In this document: positions 28,737-36,843 of the stretch, in pieces
How the letters are laid out: each line of letters opens with the position of its first letter
How positions within the stretch are numbered: position 1 is the stretch's first letter
Assembly: GCA_016704345.1 (NCBI GenBank)
Contig: JADJAH010000038.1
Location: 1-64,000, forward strand
Reading direction: 5' to 3'
From: Ignavibacteria bacterium
Lineage (GTDB): Bacteria; Bacteroidota; Ignavibacteria; Tepidaquicellales; Tepidaquicellaceae
Length of the DNA: 64,000 nt
The notes under the pieces: generated by a model
Databases searched by the model: none
What the model saw: the letters and a program-made list of their open reading frames with translations, nothing else
Told to the model about the DNA's origin: nothing
Translations under genes and position numbers: made by a program

Positions 28737-29642
28737 TTGAAACTTCTCTTAGTCTCAGCGCTTTTCTTTAAGCGTTTCTTCACTCATGCACATGCAGATG
28801 ATCCTCCGAAAGTGCTTGTTGTGACTGCTCATCCGGATGATGACGCGGTCTTTGCAGCAACCAATTACAAGATCGTTCACGACCTTGGCGGAATTGTTGA
28901 CCTGGCTCTTGTTACAAACGGTGAAGGAGGCTACAAATACTCAACTCTTGCCGAGAGTATTTACGGACTTGAACTGACTGAAGAAGATATTGGCAGAAAA
29001 CATCTGCCTGCAATAAGACAAAAAGAACTTGAAGAAGGCGGCAAGATAATTGGCATAAGAAATTATTATTACATGAATCAGAAGGATCACCGTTATGTAA
29101 CTTCTGCTGACATTCACGAAATTCTCGACAGCAACATCTGGGACCTTGAATATGTAAGAAACTATCTCAAAGATCTGATTGAAAGAGAGAAGTATGATTT
29201 TGTCTTTGTTCTCTCCGCTACTCCTGGAACTCATGCGCATCACAGCTCATCATCCATACTTGCATTGCAGGCAGTTGAAATGCTGCCCTTGGATGAACGA
29301 CCTGTTGTGCTTGCAGGATCAGGATCGAGAAAGAGCGACACGGTGAAGTTTGTTTACAAAGGTTTCGAAGGATATCCTATTACAAATGTTTCTGATACAA
29401 TTCCGTTTATGTTTGACAGAACTGCGAAGTTCGGATTCAGAGATGCTCTTGATTATAAGATCATTGTTAACTGGCTGATTGCGGAACATAAGTCGCAAGG
29501 CACTATGCAGTTGCTTATGAATCAGGGGGACTATGAGAATTACTGGTACCTGGATATCAATGACCCCTCCAAAAAGCAGAAGACAGCAGAGCTGTTTGAA
29601 AAACTCAAAGTGAATAATTTCAAAGTGAAGGAGTATAAGTGA
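28737..29642 (+). CDS. LmbE/GlcNAc-PI de-N-acetylase-like protein
   Basis: A 301-residue protein of the LmbE-like zinc deacetylase family, which removes N-acetyl groups from sugar-containing small molecules. The metal-binding motif is TAHPDDDAVFAA (HPDD). The C-terminal metal/substrate motif is GTHAHHSSSSI (HxxH-type). An N-terminal hydrophobic segment (LLLVSALFFKRFFTHAHA) looks like a signal peptide with its distal part altered, so export is possible. The start is a TTG at 28737; no ATG fits. Its stop overlaps a GTG start of the following ABC binding-protein gene (GTGA at 29639), suggesting co-transcription with the importer. Confidence 0.75.
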   Translation: MKLLLVSALFFKRFFTHAHADDPPKVLVVTAHPDDDAVFAATNYKIVHDLGGIVDLALVTNGEGGYKYSTLAESIYGLELTEEDIGRKHLPAIRQKELEEGGKIIGIRNYYYMNQKDHRYVTSADIHEILDSNIWDLEYVRNYLKDLIEREKYDFVFVLSATPGTHAHHSSSSILALQAVEMLPLDERPVVLAGSGSRKSDTVKFVYKGFEGYPITNVSDTIPFMFDRTAKFGFRDALDYKIIVNWLIAEHKSQGTMQLLMNQGDYENYWYLDINDPSKKQKTAELFEKLKVNNFKVKEYK

Positions 29643-30669
29643 CAAATTTAAGAGTGCGCATTCTTTTGATTACCGTTGCATCATGCTGGTTTTCGGTTCG
29701 TGCGGCAAAGATTCCGGGAAGAAAAAACTTGTTATCTACTCGCCGCATGGAAAAGAAATGCTGACAGAGTTTGAAAAATCTTTTGAAGCCACAAATCCTG
29801 ACATAGACGTCCAATGGCTTGATATGGGATCACAGGAAGTATATGACAGGATCAGAACAGAGAAGGCAAATCCTCTTGCAGATATTTGGTGGGGAGCTCC
29901 AGCAACAATTTTTATGCGCGCTGAAAAGGAAGCGCTGCTTGGAAAAGTATTCCCCAACATGGGCGGCATCGGTTCCTGCACAAAGCAAAAGCGCCGGTGA
30001 CATGTGGTTCGGCACATTCATTACTCCGCAGGTAATAGCATTTAATGAAAAGACACTTACAAAGGAAACTGCGCCTAAAGACTGGAATGATCTCATCAAG
30101 CCGGAATGGAAAGGAAAGATAGTCATCAGAAATCCGATGGCATCAGGAACAATGCGTGCAATTTATTCTGCTATGATTGCAACAGCCGTAAAACAGACAG
30201 GCAGCGACATTGCAGGCTTTGAATGGCTGAAGAAGCTTGATGAGAATACTTCATCTTATGCTGCAGATCCGACACAAATGTATGTGAAGCTTGCCGGCAA
30301 TGATGCAGTCACTCTCTGGAATATGCCGGATATTTTTCTGCAGAAGGAAAAATACAATTATCCTTTGGATTTAACTTTCCTCTGTCAGGTACAGTTGTGC
30401 TAACAGACGGCATAGCAATCATCAAAGGCACTAAGAATATTGAAGCTGCAAAAAAGTTTTATGAATTTGTAACTAATGAAAGCAGTCTGTTCATCCAAGC
30501 AGAGAAATTCTATCGCATTCCTGCAAGATCAGATATACCCAAAGACAAGCTGCCGGCATGGATCTCGGGTAATCCGTTTACGGCAATGGAGCTTGACTGG
30601 AATCTGATTGCGGAAAAAGAATCGGAGTGGATGAAGAAATGGGATGGGGAAGTGAAGGCGAAGAACTGA
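29639..30669 (+). pseudogene. ABC importer substrate-binding lipoprotein, broken by small indels
   Basis: A type 1 extracellular solute-binding protein (ferric-iron or aminoethylphosphonate class). Conserved pieces: KLVIYSPHGKEM, LADIWWGAPATIF, PKDWNDLIKPEWKGKIVIRNP and TLWNMPDIFL. It is broken at two clear points. Near 29938 an extra T turns LLEKYSPTW into LLGKVFP. Near 30364 a lost T turns YPFGFNFPLSGT into YPLDLTFLC. With both corrected, 29683-30669 is continuous (329 codons). A further indel near 29680 would join it to the GTG at 29639, which overlaps the LmbE stop and opens a signal with a possible lipobox. The intact ATPase and permease genes follow. Confidence 0.8.
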
Positions 30670-30678
30670 AAGTGGAGA

Positions 30679-30719
30679 ATGGAAAATTGAAAATGGAAAA
30701 TTGAAAATGGAAAATTGAT
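30679..30719. repeat. 14-bp tandem repeat ATGGAAAATTGAAA
   Basis: About three copies of a 14-bp unit (ATGGAAAATTGAAA) directly follow the binding-protein stop codon. The composition recalls the reverse complement of the ATTCTTA-type clusters elsewhere, but the unit differs. Confidence 0.7.
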
Positions 30720-30791
30720 AGTGGAGAGTTATGAGTTGAGAAATTTCTTTATATCTATTCACACGAGAGAGCTAAAAGCCCCTCTCCCAGA

Positions 30792-30900
30792 GGCTGTCCC
30801 AAAACCAACCCATTCTGTCATTCCCGCCTGCCTGCCGAATTGCCGTAGAAGTGTGGAATGCATTTTGGCGGGCGGGGACGACAGGCTTTGGGACAGCCTC
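30792..30900. repeat. MITE-like palindrome with perfect 14-bp ends
   Basis: The outer ends GAGGCTGTCCCAAA (30792-30805) and TTTGGGACAGCCTC (30887-30900) are perfect inverted repeats. The interior also pairs (CTGTCATTCCCGCCTGCC with GGCGGGCGGGGACGACAG), so the 109-bp unit can form one long hairpin. It lies in the gap between the ABC binding-protein and ATPase genes. A truncated relative is at 11689-11753. Confidence 0.8.
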
Positions 30901-30963
30901 CCACAGAAAGAGGGTGTCATAGCTAACTTTGATCATAGTTGAGTTACAACAAATTTTATACAA

Positions 30964-31962
30964 TTGATACTTTCCGTTAAAAATATATCGAAAGAATTTG
31001 GAACTCAGAAAGCATTGGACAATGTGAACTTCGAATTGTCTAAAGGCGAATTCTTTTCATTGCTTGGTCCCAGCGGCTGCGGCAAAACTACCTTGCTAAG
31101 GATCATCGCCGGGCTTGAGTTTCCAACATCTGGAGTAATTGAGCTGAACGGAAAAGATTCATCAGGGCTGCCTCCTCAAAAGAGAAATGTGGGAGTAGTC
31201 TTTCAGAACTATGCACTGTTTCCAAACATGACCGTTTTTCAGAACGTTGCTTACGGGTTGGAGGTCAGAAAATTTTCGCCGGTTAAGATCAGGGAAAGAG
31301 TCAGCGAAGTTCTGGAGAAAGTCAGGATCTCACATAAGACGAACAGCAATGTTACAATGCTCAGCGGAGGTGAGCAGCAGAGAGTATCACTTGCAAGAGT
31401 GATTGTTACTGAGCCCGATCTCCTCTTGTTTGATGAACCGTTATCTAATCTTGACTACGCTCTCAGACTCGAAGCGAGAAATGAGATCAAACGGCTGCAA
31501 AGAGACATTGGAATAACTTCTGTATATGTTACTCATGACCAGTCGGAAGCGCTTGCACTCTCTGACCGCATAGCAGTTATGAACTCAGGCAAGGTGATTC
31601 AGATCGGAACTCCTGAAGAAGTCTATCTGAAACCTGCGGACAGGTTCATTGCGGAGTTTATCGGACATTCAAACTTTTTCAATACTGAAGAGGCAGTAAA
31701 ATATTTCAGCATAAAGATTGGCAATGATGAAACTTTATCAGTCTTTCCTGAAGAGATTGAATTATCAAGCGGTAACGGAATGGATGAATGCAGAGTAACT
31801 GATGCACAGTTTGCCGGAGCTTTTGCGGAGTATGTAATTGACTGCGAAGGCAGAGAAGTAAAAGTGCTGGCATATTTCAGAAACGGTGGGAAGCTGAATT
31901 CGATAGGAGACAAAGTTTGTATGAAGCTTGTAAATTATGAAAAGAGGTTATTGAGGAAGTGA
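30964..31962 (+). CDS. ABC transporter ATP-binding protein (FbpC/PotA-like)
   Basis: A 332-residue ATPase of the iron/spermidine/phosphonate importer class. Walker A is GPSGCGKTT, the Q-loop is VVFQNYALFPNM, the signature is LSGGEQQR, Walker B is LLLFDEP, and the H-loop is VYVTHDQ. A C-terminal TOBE-like regulatory domain follows residue 240 or so. The start is TTG at 30964; no ATG lies in frame before the conserved LSVKNISKEF. It powers the permease at 32299 and pairs with the broken binding protein upstream, separated from each by repeat-filled gaps of about 300 bp. Confidence 0.88.
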   Translation: MILSVKNISKEFGTQKALDNVNFELSKGEFFSLLGPSGCGKTTLLRIIAGLEFPTSGVIELNGKDSSGLPPQKRNVGVVFQNYALFPNMTVFQNVAYGLEVRKFSPVKIRERVSEVLEKVRISHKTNSNVTMLSGGEQQRVSLARVIVTEPDLLLFDEPLSNLDYALRLEARNEIKRLQRDIGITSVYVTHDQSEALALSDRIAVMNSGKVIQIGTPEEVYLKPADRFIAEFIGHSNFFNTEEAVKYFSIKIGNDETLSVFPEEIELSSGNGMDECRVTDAQFAGAFAEYVIDCEGREVKVLAYFRNGGKLNSIGDKVCMKLVNYEKRLLRK

Positions 31963-32298
31963 AGAAATTAGTTGATTCCGGCACCCTCACCCAAAAAGAG
32001 ATAGTGTTGGAAGAGATTCGATGGCAAAATTTCTTTGAAATGCATGATTATTGCACACCCTCACCCCGGCCCTCTCCCACAGGGAGAGGGTGTCATTGAA
32101 GGGGTTTCGGTTTCAGAATCACTTGTGTTGTATGAACACTGCACACCCTCACCCTGACCTTTACCACAGGGAGAGGGTATCATATAGGAAGTTTTGTTTC
32201 AGAATTCTTATGAGTTATGTGCCGCTATGGCTATGACAGAAGTACAAGAGGTGAGGGTGATAATTTAATCAAGAACTTGAATCTCAAAACATCTAAGA
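31963..32298. other. Repeat-filled gap inside the ABC transporter operon
   Basis: No gene. It holds a diverged direct repeat with a unit of about 87 bp (32040-32126 and 32127-32213). Each unit contains a CACACCCTCACC...CACAGGGAGAGGGT segment. A partial CACCCTCACCC sits at 31980. These are listed as a separate repeat. Confidence 0.7.
32053..32182. repeat. Two tandem CCCTCTCCC/GGGAGAGGG palindrome units
   Basis: Copy 1 (32053-32095) reads CACACCCTCACCCCGGCCC then TCTCCCACAGGGAGAGGGTG. Copy 2 (32141-32182) is the same with a degraded left arm (GACCTTTACCACAGGGAGAGGG). Both share a downstream GTTTCAGAATYMCTT segment, so the whole unit is duplicated in tandem. The orientation is opposite to the 11765-11893 copies. 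Confidence 0.7.
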
Positions 32299-33948
32299 AT
32301 GCAAAATAAGATTTCTGTAAAGTCTCTGATTCTCCTTCTGATTCCCATCTTCTTTGCATTTGGCTACATTGTTTATCCTCTCACAACATTGTTCCTCCAA
32401 AGCGCACCGGCATTTACAGATTCGTTTGGAAGTTTGTTATCAAACTCTGCTCAGCCGATTTGGAATTCAATTGCATTGTCGCTTATTACGGTTGCAGGGA
32501 GTTGCGTGATAGGAACTGTACTTGCATACATGGTTTACTACTACAGATTTCCAATGAAGAAGTTCATCTCTGCAATACTGCTTGTGCCAATTGCCGCGCC
32601 ACCGCTTGTTGGAGTTGTATCATTTTTGTTTCTTCTCGGTGAGAACGGTTTGCTGACTAAGTTCATAATGGCAATCACCGGAATGCAGACAGTGCCATTT
32701 ATCTTTGACGGTTGGACCGCTGTCATAGTTGTGCACCTGTATTCATTCTATCCTTACTTCTATCTCTTTGCTTCATCGGCATTGATGAAAACGGATTCAA
32801 ATCTCATTGACGCTTCATATTCTCTTGGAGCGTCTAAGTTCAGAACTGTTTTCAAAGTCATAGTTCCGCAACTTCTGCCTGCGATCGCAGGAGCATCACT
32901 CATTGTGTTCATGGCAAGCATGGCATCATTCTCCGCACCATTCATTTATGCCGGCTCGAGTAAATTTCTCACAACCGAGATCTACTTCGCTAAGATAAAC
33001 GGCGACACTGCATACTCGGCAGCGCTTGCAGTAATTCTTACTCTGATGTCGTTAATATTTCTTTTACTATTGAGAGCATACAGAAAGAAGAATGCAGTTA
33101 GCGCAAAGACAAAAGGTTCAGTGAGAGTTGAGACTGCTTTGTCACATGAGCACTCAGGATTTGCCGGAACTCTGACATTGGGAGTTTTTTCTATTCTGAT
33201 ACTTCTTCCCGTGGCAGCACTTGTTTACTTATCACTTATTCCGGAAGGCTCACTTATGAGAAATTTTTTCGCAGAACCGTTTACGGCAGAAAATTACACA
33301 AAGGTCTTTAATGACCCGGCATTCTTTGAGCCGTTCTATAACAGCATTGTTATGTCAGTCATTGCTGTGGCATTGGTGTTGATAGTGGGAGTAATCGCTT
33401 CATGGTTGATAACAAAGAAGAAGATAAGCGGGGGTGGTTTGCTGGAGAGCATTCTTTCGATACCTTACGGAGTGCCGGGAACAGTCATTGCAATTGCATT
33501 CATTCTCAGCTTTAGTCTTCCGTCAGTCTTTTCTTTTTTCACAATTCTTGCAGGAACATTCTGGATACTTCCGCTAGCCTACGCCGTAAGAAATGTACCG
33601 CTCATGACACAGTCTGTTATGGCGGGATTGTCATCAATAGATCCTTCATTGGAAGAAGCATCATCCACACTCGGAGCATCCGATTCAAGAACCTTTGCAA
33701 AGATAACAGCGCCGCTTGTGATGCCGTCTGTCATTCATGCTTCGATGCTTGTATTTATTGCTTGTGTCGGTGAGTTTGTCTCAACTATTCTGCTTTATAC
33801 ATTTTCCACAAAGACGATCTCCGTGGAAATCTATTCGCAGCTAAGACTTTACAACACCGGCGCGGCGGCGGCGTATGGTGTGATACTGTTTGCTGTTGTG
33901 ATGGTTGTAGTATTTTTTTCGAGGAGGACGATTGAGAAGAGCAGTTAG
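32299..33948 (+). CDS. ABC transporter permease (FbpB-like, fused two-domain)
   Basis: A 549-residue inner-membrane permease with about 12 membrane segments and two BPD_transp domains in tandem, the arrangement of ferric-iron and aminoethylphosphonate importers. Each half carries an EAA-type coupling loop: IDASYSLGASKFRTVFKVIVPQ in the first half and LEEASSTLGASDSRTFAKITAP in the second. It follows the ATPase after a repeat-filled gap. Substrate specificity depends on the binding protein, whose gene here is broken. Confidence 0.88.
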   Translation: MQNKISVKSLILLLIPIFFAFGYIVYPLTTLFLQSAPAFTDSFGSLLSNSAQPIWNSIALSLITVAGSCVIGTVLAYMVYYYRFPMKKFISAILLVPIAAPPLVGVVSFLFLLGENGLLTKFIMAITGMQTVPFIFDGWTAVIVVHLYSFYPYFYLFASSALMKTDSNLIDASYSLGASKFRTVFKVIVPQLLPAIAGASLIVFMASMASFSAPFIYAGSSKFLTTEIYFAKINGDTAYSAALAVILTLMSLIFLLLLRAYRKKNAVSAKTKGSVRVETALSHEHSGFAGTLTLGVFSILILLPVAALVYLSLIPEGSLMRNFFAEPFTAENYTKVFNDPAFFEPFYNSIVMSVIAVALVLIVGVIASWLITKKKISGGGLLESILSIPYGVPGTVIAIAFILSFSLPSVFSFFTILAGTFWILPLAYAVRNVPLMTQSVMAGLSSIDPSLEEASSTLGASDSRTFAKITAPLVMPSVIHASMLVFIACVGEFVSTILLYTFSTKTISVEIYSQLRLYNTGAAAAYGVILFAVVMVVVFFSRRTIEKSS

Positions 33949-33982
33949 GAATTGAGAATTAAGAATGGTGAATTGCAAATTG
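33946..33982. repeat. GAATTAAGAATT-type repeat cluster
   Basis: Reverse-oriented units (AGGAATTGAGAATTAAGAAT then GGTGAATTGCAAATTGAG) overlap the permease stop. They belong to the family of AT-rich clusters listed at 28607, 35261 and 53556. Confidence 0.6.
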
Positions 33983-34236
33983 AGCAGTTCAGATTCCATT
34001 GTGTTCAAATGAAGTAATTTGTAATTCGAAAGAGCCTATTCATAGAAAGTTGTGTTCTCCTGAGACTTCTACATAGTATTTCATTTCTGCAGCATTTTAA
34101 AGAGGCACGGAAGTTAAAGTATTGTGTGAAAGGTCCCTTCGCTATACTACAATTCACATTGCAAAAGTGTTCCAACTTGATTCTTGATCTATCTTGAATC
34201 TTTACATGAATTCAAATACGTTAGTTGCAGCAAATA

Positions 34237-34503
34237 ATGAAGACACTATCACGAGACACATCTCCCGAAATTGAACTGAAGCTCATCGACATGTTGAGGA
34301 AGCAAACGCCTACACAAAGATTATCAAAAACACTTTACCTGACAACAGTTACATTGAATCTGTCAAGAAGGGCGATATCGAGGGCGAACCCGGATAAGAG
34401 TAAGAGAGAACTTGATCTTCTCTTTGTTGAATATCACTATGGGAAGGAATTGGCAGAGCGTGTGAAAAAGCATATTGAAATGAAGGATGACGGCTGGAAG
34501 TGA
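34237..34503 (+). CDS. Small helical protein paired with a nucleotidyltransferase-like gene
   Basis: An 88-residue protein, largely helical and basic (SPEIELKLIDMLRKQTP, then LNLSRRAISRANPD and ELDLLFVEYHYGKELAERVKKH). It has no catalytic motif. Its end overlaps the start of the next gene by 17 bp, so the two are translated together. Small helical genes before such nucleotidyltransferases are common and sometimes act as the partner of a toxin-antitoxin-like pair. That role is inference. Confidence 0.55.
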   Translation: MKTLSRDTSPEIELKLIDMLRKQTPTQRLSKTLYLTTVTLNLSRRAISRANPDKSKRELDLLFVEYHYGKELAERVKKHIEMKDDGWK

Positions 34504-35080
34504 TATAGACAGAGCTTTACAGCCTGTAATCGATGTGTTCTCGGAATTCAGCATTCCTTATTATGTATACGGCTCAATAGCAAGTTCCGCGTATGGAGTT
34601 TCCAGGTCCACACAGGATATTGACCTCGTTTCAAAAATTGATAGAGATACTGCAAATGTGATTTATGAACGTCTTAGAGACATGTATTTCCTTGACTTGA
34701 ATATGATATTCGAAGCAATCAGTAACACATCTTCATTCAATCTCATACATTTAGAAACCATGTTAAAGATTGACATATTCATTTTGAGGGATGAACAATA
34801 TCACAGATCAACTTTTGCGCGAATAAAGGAAGACAATCTTGAACAACACGAGAACGCAATTCGAGTATTTATCGCTTCACCGGAAGATGTAATTCTGAGT
34901 AAACTTCTTTGGTACCGCGGCTCAAATGAATCCTCAGAAAGACAATGGCTTGATATACTTGGAGTCGCCAGGGTTCAAAACGAAAGACTCGACATTGCTG
35001 CACTGAAATACTGGGCACAAGAACTCAATGTGACAGACCTCTTGCTAAAAGTATTTCATGAAGGTGACATCAAATCTTGA
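34487..35080 (+). CDS. Nucleotidyltransferase-fold protein (AbiEii/DUF6036-like)
   Basis: A 197-residue protein with the nucleotidyltransferase core YGSIASSAYGVSRSTQDIDLV: GS, then the D-x-D metal pair in DIDLV. A third acidic strand, KIDIFIL, follows. The C-terminal half (SPEDVILSKLLWYRGSNESSERQWLDILGV) is the segment usual in AbiEii-like or DUF6036 proteins. Such proteins transfer nucleotides to RNA, tRNA or protein targets; the target here is unknown. It overlaps the small upstream gene by 17 bp. Confidence 0.65.
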   Translation: MTAGSDIDRALQPVIDVFSEFSIPYYVYGSIASSAYGVSRSTQDIDLVSKIDRDTANVIYERLRDMYFLDLNMIFEAISNTSSFNLIHLETMLKIDIFILRDEQYHRSTFARIKEDNLEQHENAIRVFIASPEDVILSKLLWYRGSNESSERQWLDILGVARVQNERLDIAALKYWAQELNVTDLLLKVFHEGDIKS

Positions 35081-35260
35081 GATTATTACGAAGTTAAAAA
35101 TATTAGTGTTCAGGTACTAGCCTTCCGTAACTTCAATTGACTGTGTCTTAGCCAACAGAAAACCCATGCTGGTCAACATTTCGAAAACTTCTGATGATAA
35201 TAATTTAGGAATTACAGCGAAAAGCTGGACAGGGAGAAAGAGCAAAGAACTATTTTTACA

Positions 35261-35290
35261 TTCTTAATTCTTAATTCTTAATTCTTAATT
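35261..35290. repeat. Four perfect ATTCTTA tandem copies
   Basis: ATTCTTA is repeated four times (35261-35288), just after the 3' end of the carB fragment on the opposite strand. It is the cleanest of the ATTCTTA clusters in the window. Confidence 0.85.
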
Positions 35291-35304
35291 GAGAATTGCG
35301 CTTG

Positions 35305-36795
35305 TCACATCTCGTATTCCGCCAGCTCCATCTCCATCTCAACAATCTCCTTCATCTGATTTAAAAACCACTTGTCAATTTTTGTCACGGCGTATAGCTC
35401 TTCAATTGTTGCATCCAGCAAGAGCGCATACCTTATGAAGAAGATATTATCATTTCTCGGTGTTTGAAGCTTGGTCATTATTTTCTGTTTCTGTGATGAT
35501 CTTTCCGAGTCTTTCAGGGAAAGCAAATAGTTTGTGTCGTAAACATCTTTACCGTCAGCTCCCAATCCGGCTCGGCCCGTTTCAAGCGATCGAATTGCTT
35601 TCTGAAACGCCTCTTTGAAATTTCTGCCGAACGACATCACCTCGCCGACTGATTTCATCTGAACTCCAAGAACATCATTGTCAGGACTGCTGGATCTGAA
35701 CTTGTCAAAATCCCATCTCGGAATTTTTACAACAACGTAATCAATCACCGGCTCAAAGCAAGATGGGGTGGTCTTGGTAATGTCGTTTGGAATTTCATCC
35801 AGCGTATAGCCGACTGCGAGTTTAGCGGCAATCTTTGCGATCGGAAATCCTGTAGCCTTCGATGCCAGAGCAGAGCTCCTTGAAACTCGCGGATTCATTT
35901 CTATCACAATGACTCTTCCCGTAACAGGATCAACTGCAAATTGTATGTTCGAGCCGCCTGTCTCTACGCCTATCTCCGAGATGACTTTCTTTGCGGCATC
36001 GCGAAGTTCCTGATACTGCTTGTCACTCAATGTCTGCGAGGGTGCGACTGTAATGGAATCTCCTGTGTGAACACCCATCGGATCAAAATTTTCTATCGTA
36101 CAGATCACTACAAAATTATCATTTACATCTCTCATTACTTCAAGCTCAAATTCTTTCCAACCGATAAGCGATTCTTCCACAAGAACTTCTTTTGTGGGAG
36201 AAGCATCGAGTCCGCGGTTGACTATAGACTCAAACTCCTCAATGTTATAAGCAATGCCACCTCCCGTTCCGCCGAGAGTGAACGAAGGACGGATGATCAT
36301 AGGGAAGCCGGTTACTTCGGCAAAACTCTTAGCCTCGGAATATGACTTCACAAATTTTCCTTTCGCAACATCGAGTCCAATCTTCTTCATTGCATTATGA
36401 AACAACTCACGCGACTCCGCTTTTCTGATAGCATCAACCTTAGCGCCAATCAACTCAACACCGTATTTATCAAGAATCCCTTTCTCATAAAGATCCATTG
36501 CAGCGTTTAATGCCGTTTGCCCGCCCATAGTTGGAAGAATTGCTTCGGGTTTCTCTTTGATGATGATCTTCTCAATGTATGTTGAATTGATTGGTTCAAT
36601 GTATGTCGCATCAGCAATTTCAGGATCGGTCATGATAGTCGCAGGATTGGAGTTGATAAGCACTACCCTGTATCCTTCTTCCATCAGCGCTTTCACCGCC
36701 TGCGTTCCCGAGTAATCAAACTCGCATGCCTGTCCAATTACAATCGGACCGCTTCCGATAATGAGTATTGTCTTTATGTCTGTCCTCTTTGGCAT
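35305..36795 (-). CDS. carB: Carbamoyl-phosphate synthase large chain, N-terminal half only
   Basis: A 496-residue protein equal to the first half of CarB (normally about 1,070 residues). It contains the carboxyphosphate synthetase domain: ILIIGSGPIVIGQACEFDYSG, ADATYIEPINSTYIEKII, the ATP-grasp loop PSFTLGGTGGGIAYN, and VIEMNPRVSRSSALASKATG with metal ligands. It ends with part of the oligomerisation domain. The C-terminal carbamate-kinase-like half and the allosteric domain are absent from the window. Split large chains exist in some thermophiles and archaea, so a second gene elsewhere is plausible. A truncation is the alternative. Confidence 0.88.
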   Translation of the reverse strand: MPKRTDIKTILIIGSGPIVIGQACEFDYSGTQAVKALMEEGYRVVLINSNPATIMTDPEIADATYIEPINSTYIEKIIIKEKPEAILPTMGGQTALNAAMDLYEKGILDKYGVELIGAKVDAIRKAESRELFHNAMKKIGLDVAKGKFVKSYSEAKSFAEVTGFPMIIRPSFTLGGTGGGIAYNIEEFESIVNRGLDASPTKEVLVEESLIGWKEFELEVMRDVNDNFVVICTIENFDPMGVHTGDSITVAPSQTLSDKQYQELRDAAKKVISEIGVETGGSNIQFAVDPVTGRVIVIEMNPRVSRSSALASKATGFPIAKIAAKLAVGYTLDEIPNDITKTTPSCFEPVIDYVVVKIPRWDFDKFRSSSPDNDVLGVQMKSVGEVMSFGRNFKEAFQKAIRSLETGRAGLGADGKDVYDTNYLLSLKDSERSSQKQKIMTKLQTPRNDNIFFIRYALLLDATIEELYAVTKIDKWFLNQMKEIVEMEMELAEYEM

Positions 36796-36843
36796 CAGGA
36801 ATTTTTCAATGATAAAATAAAATATGTGATACTATGAATTGTT

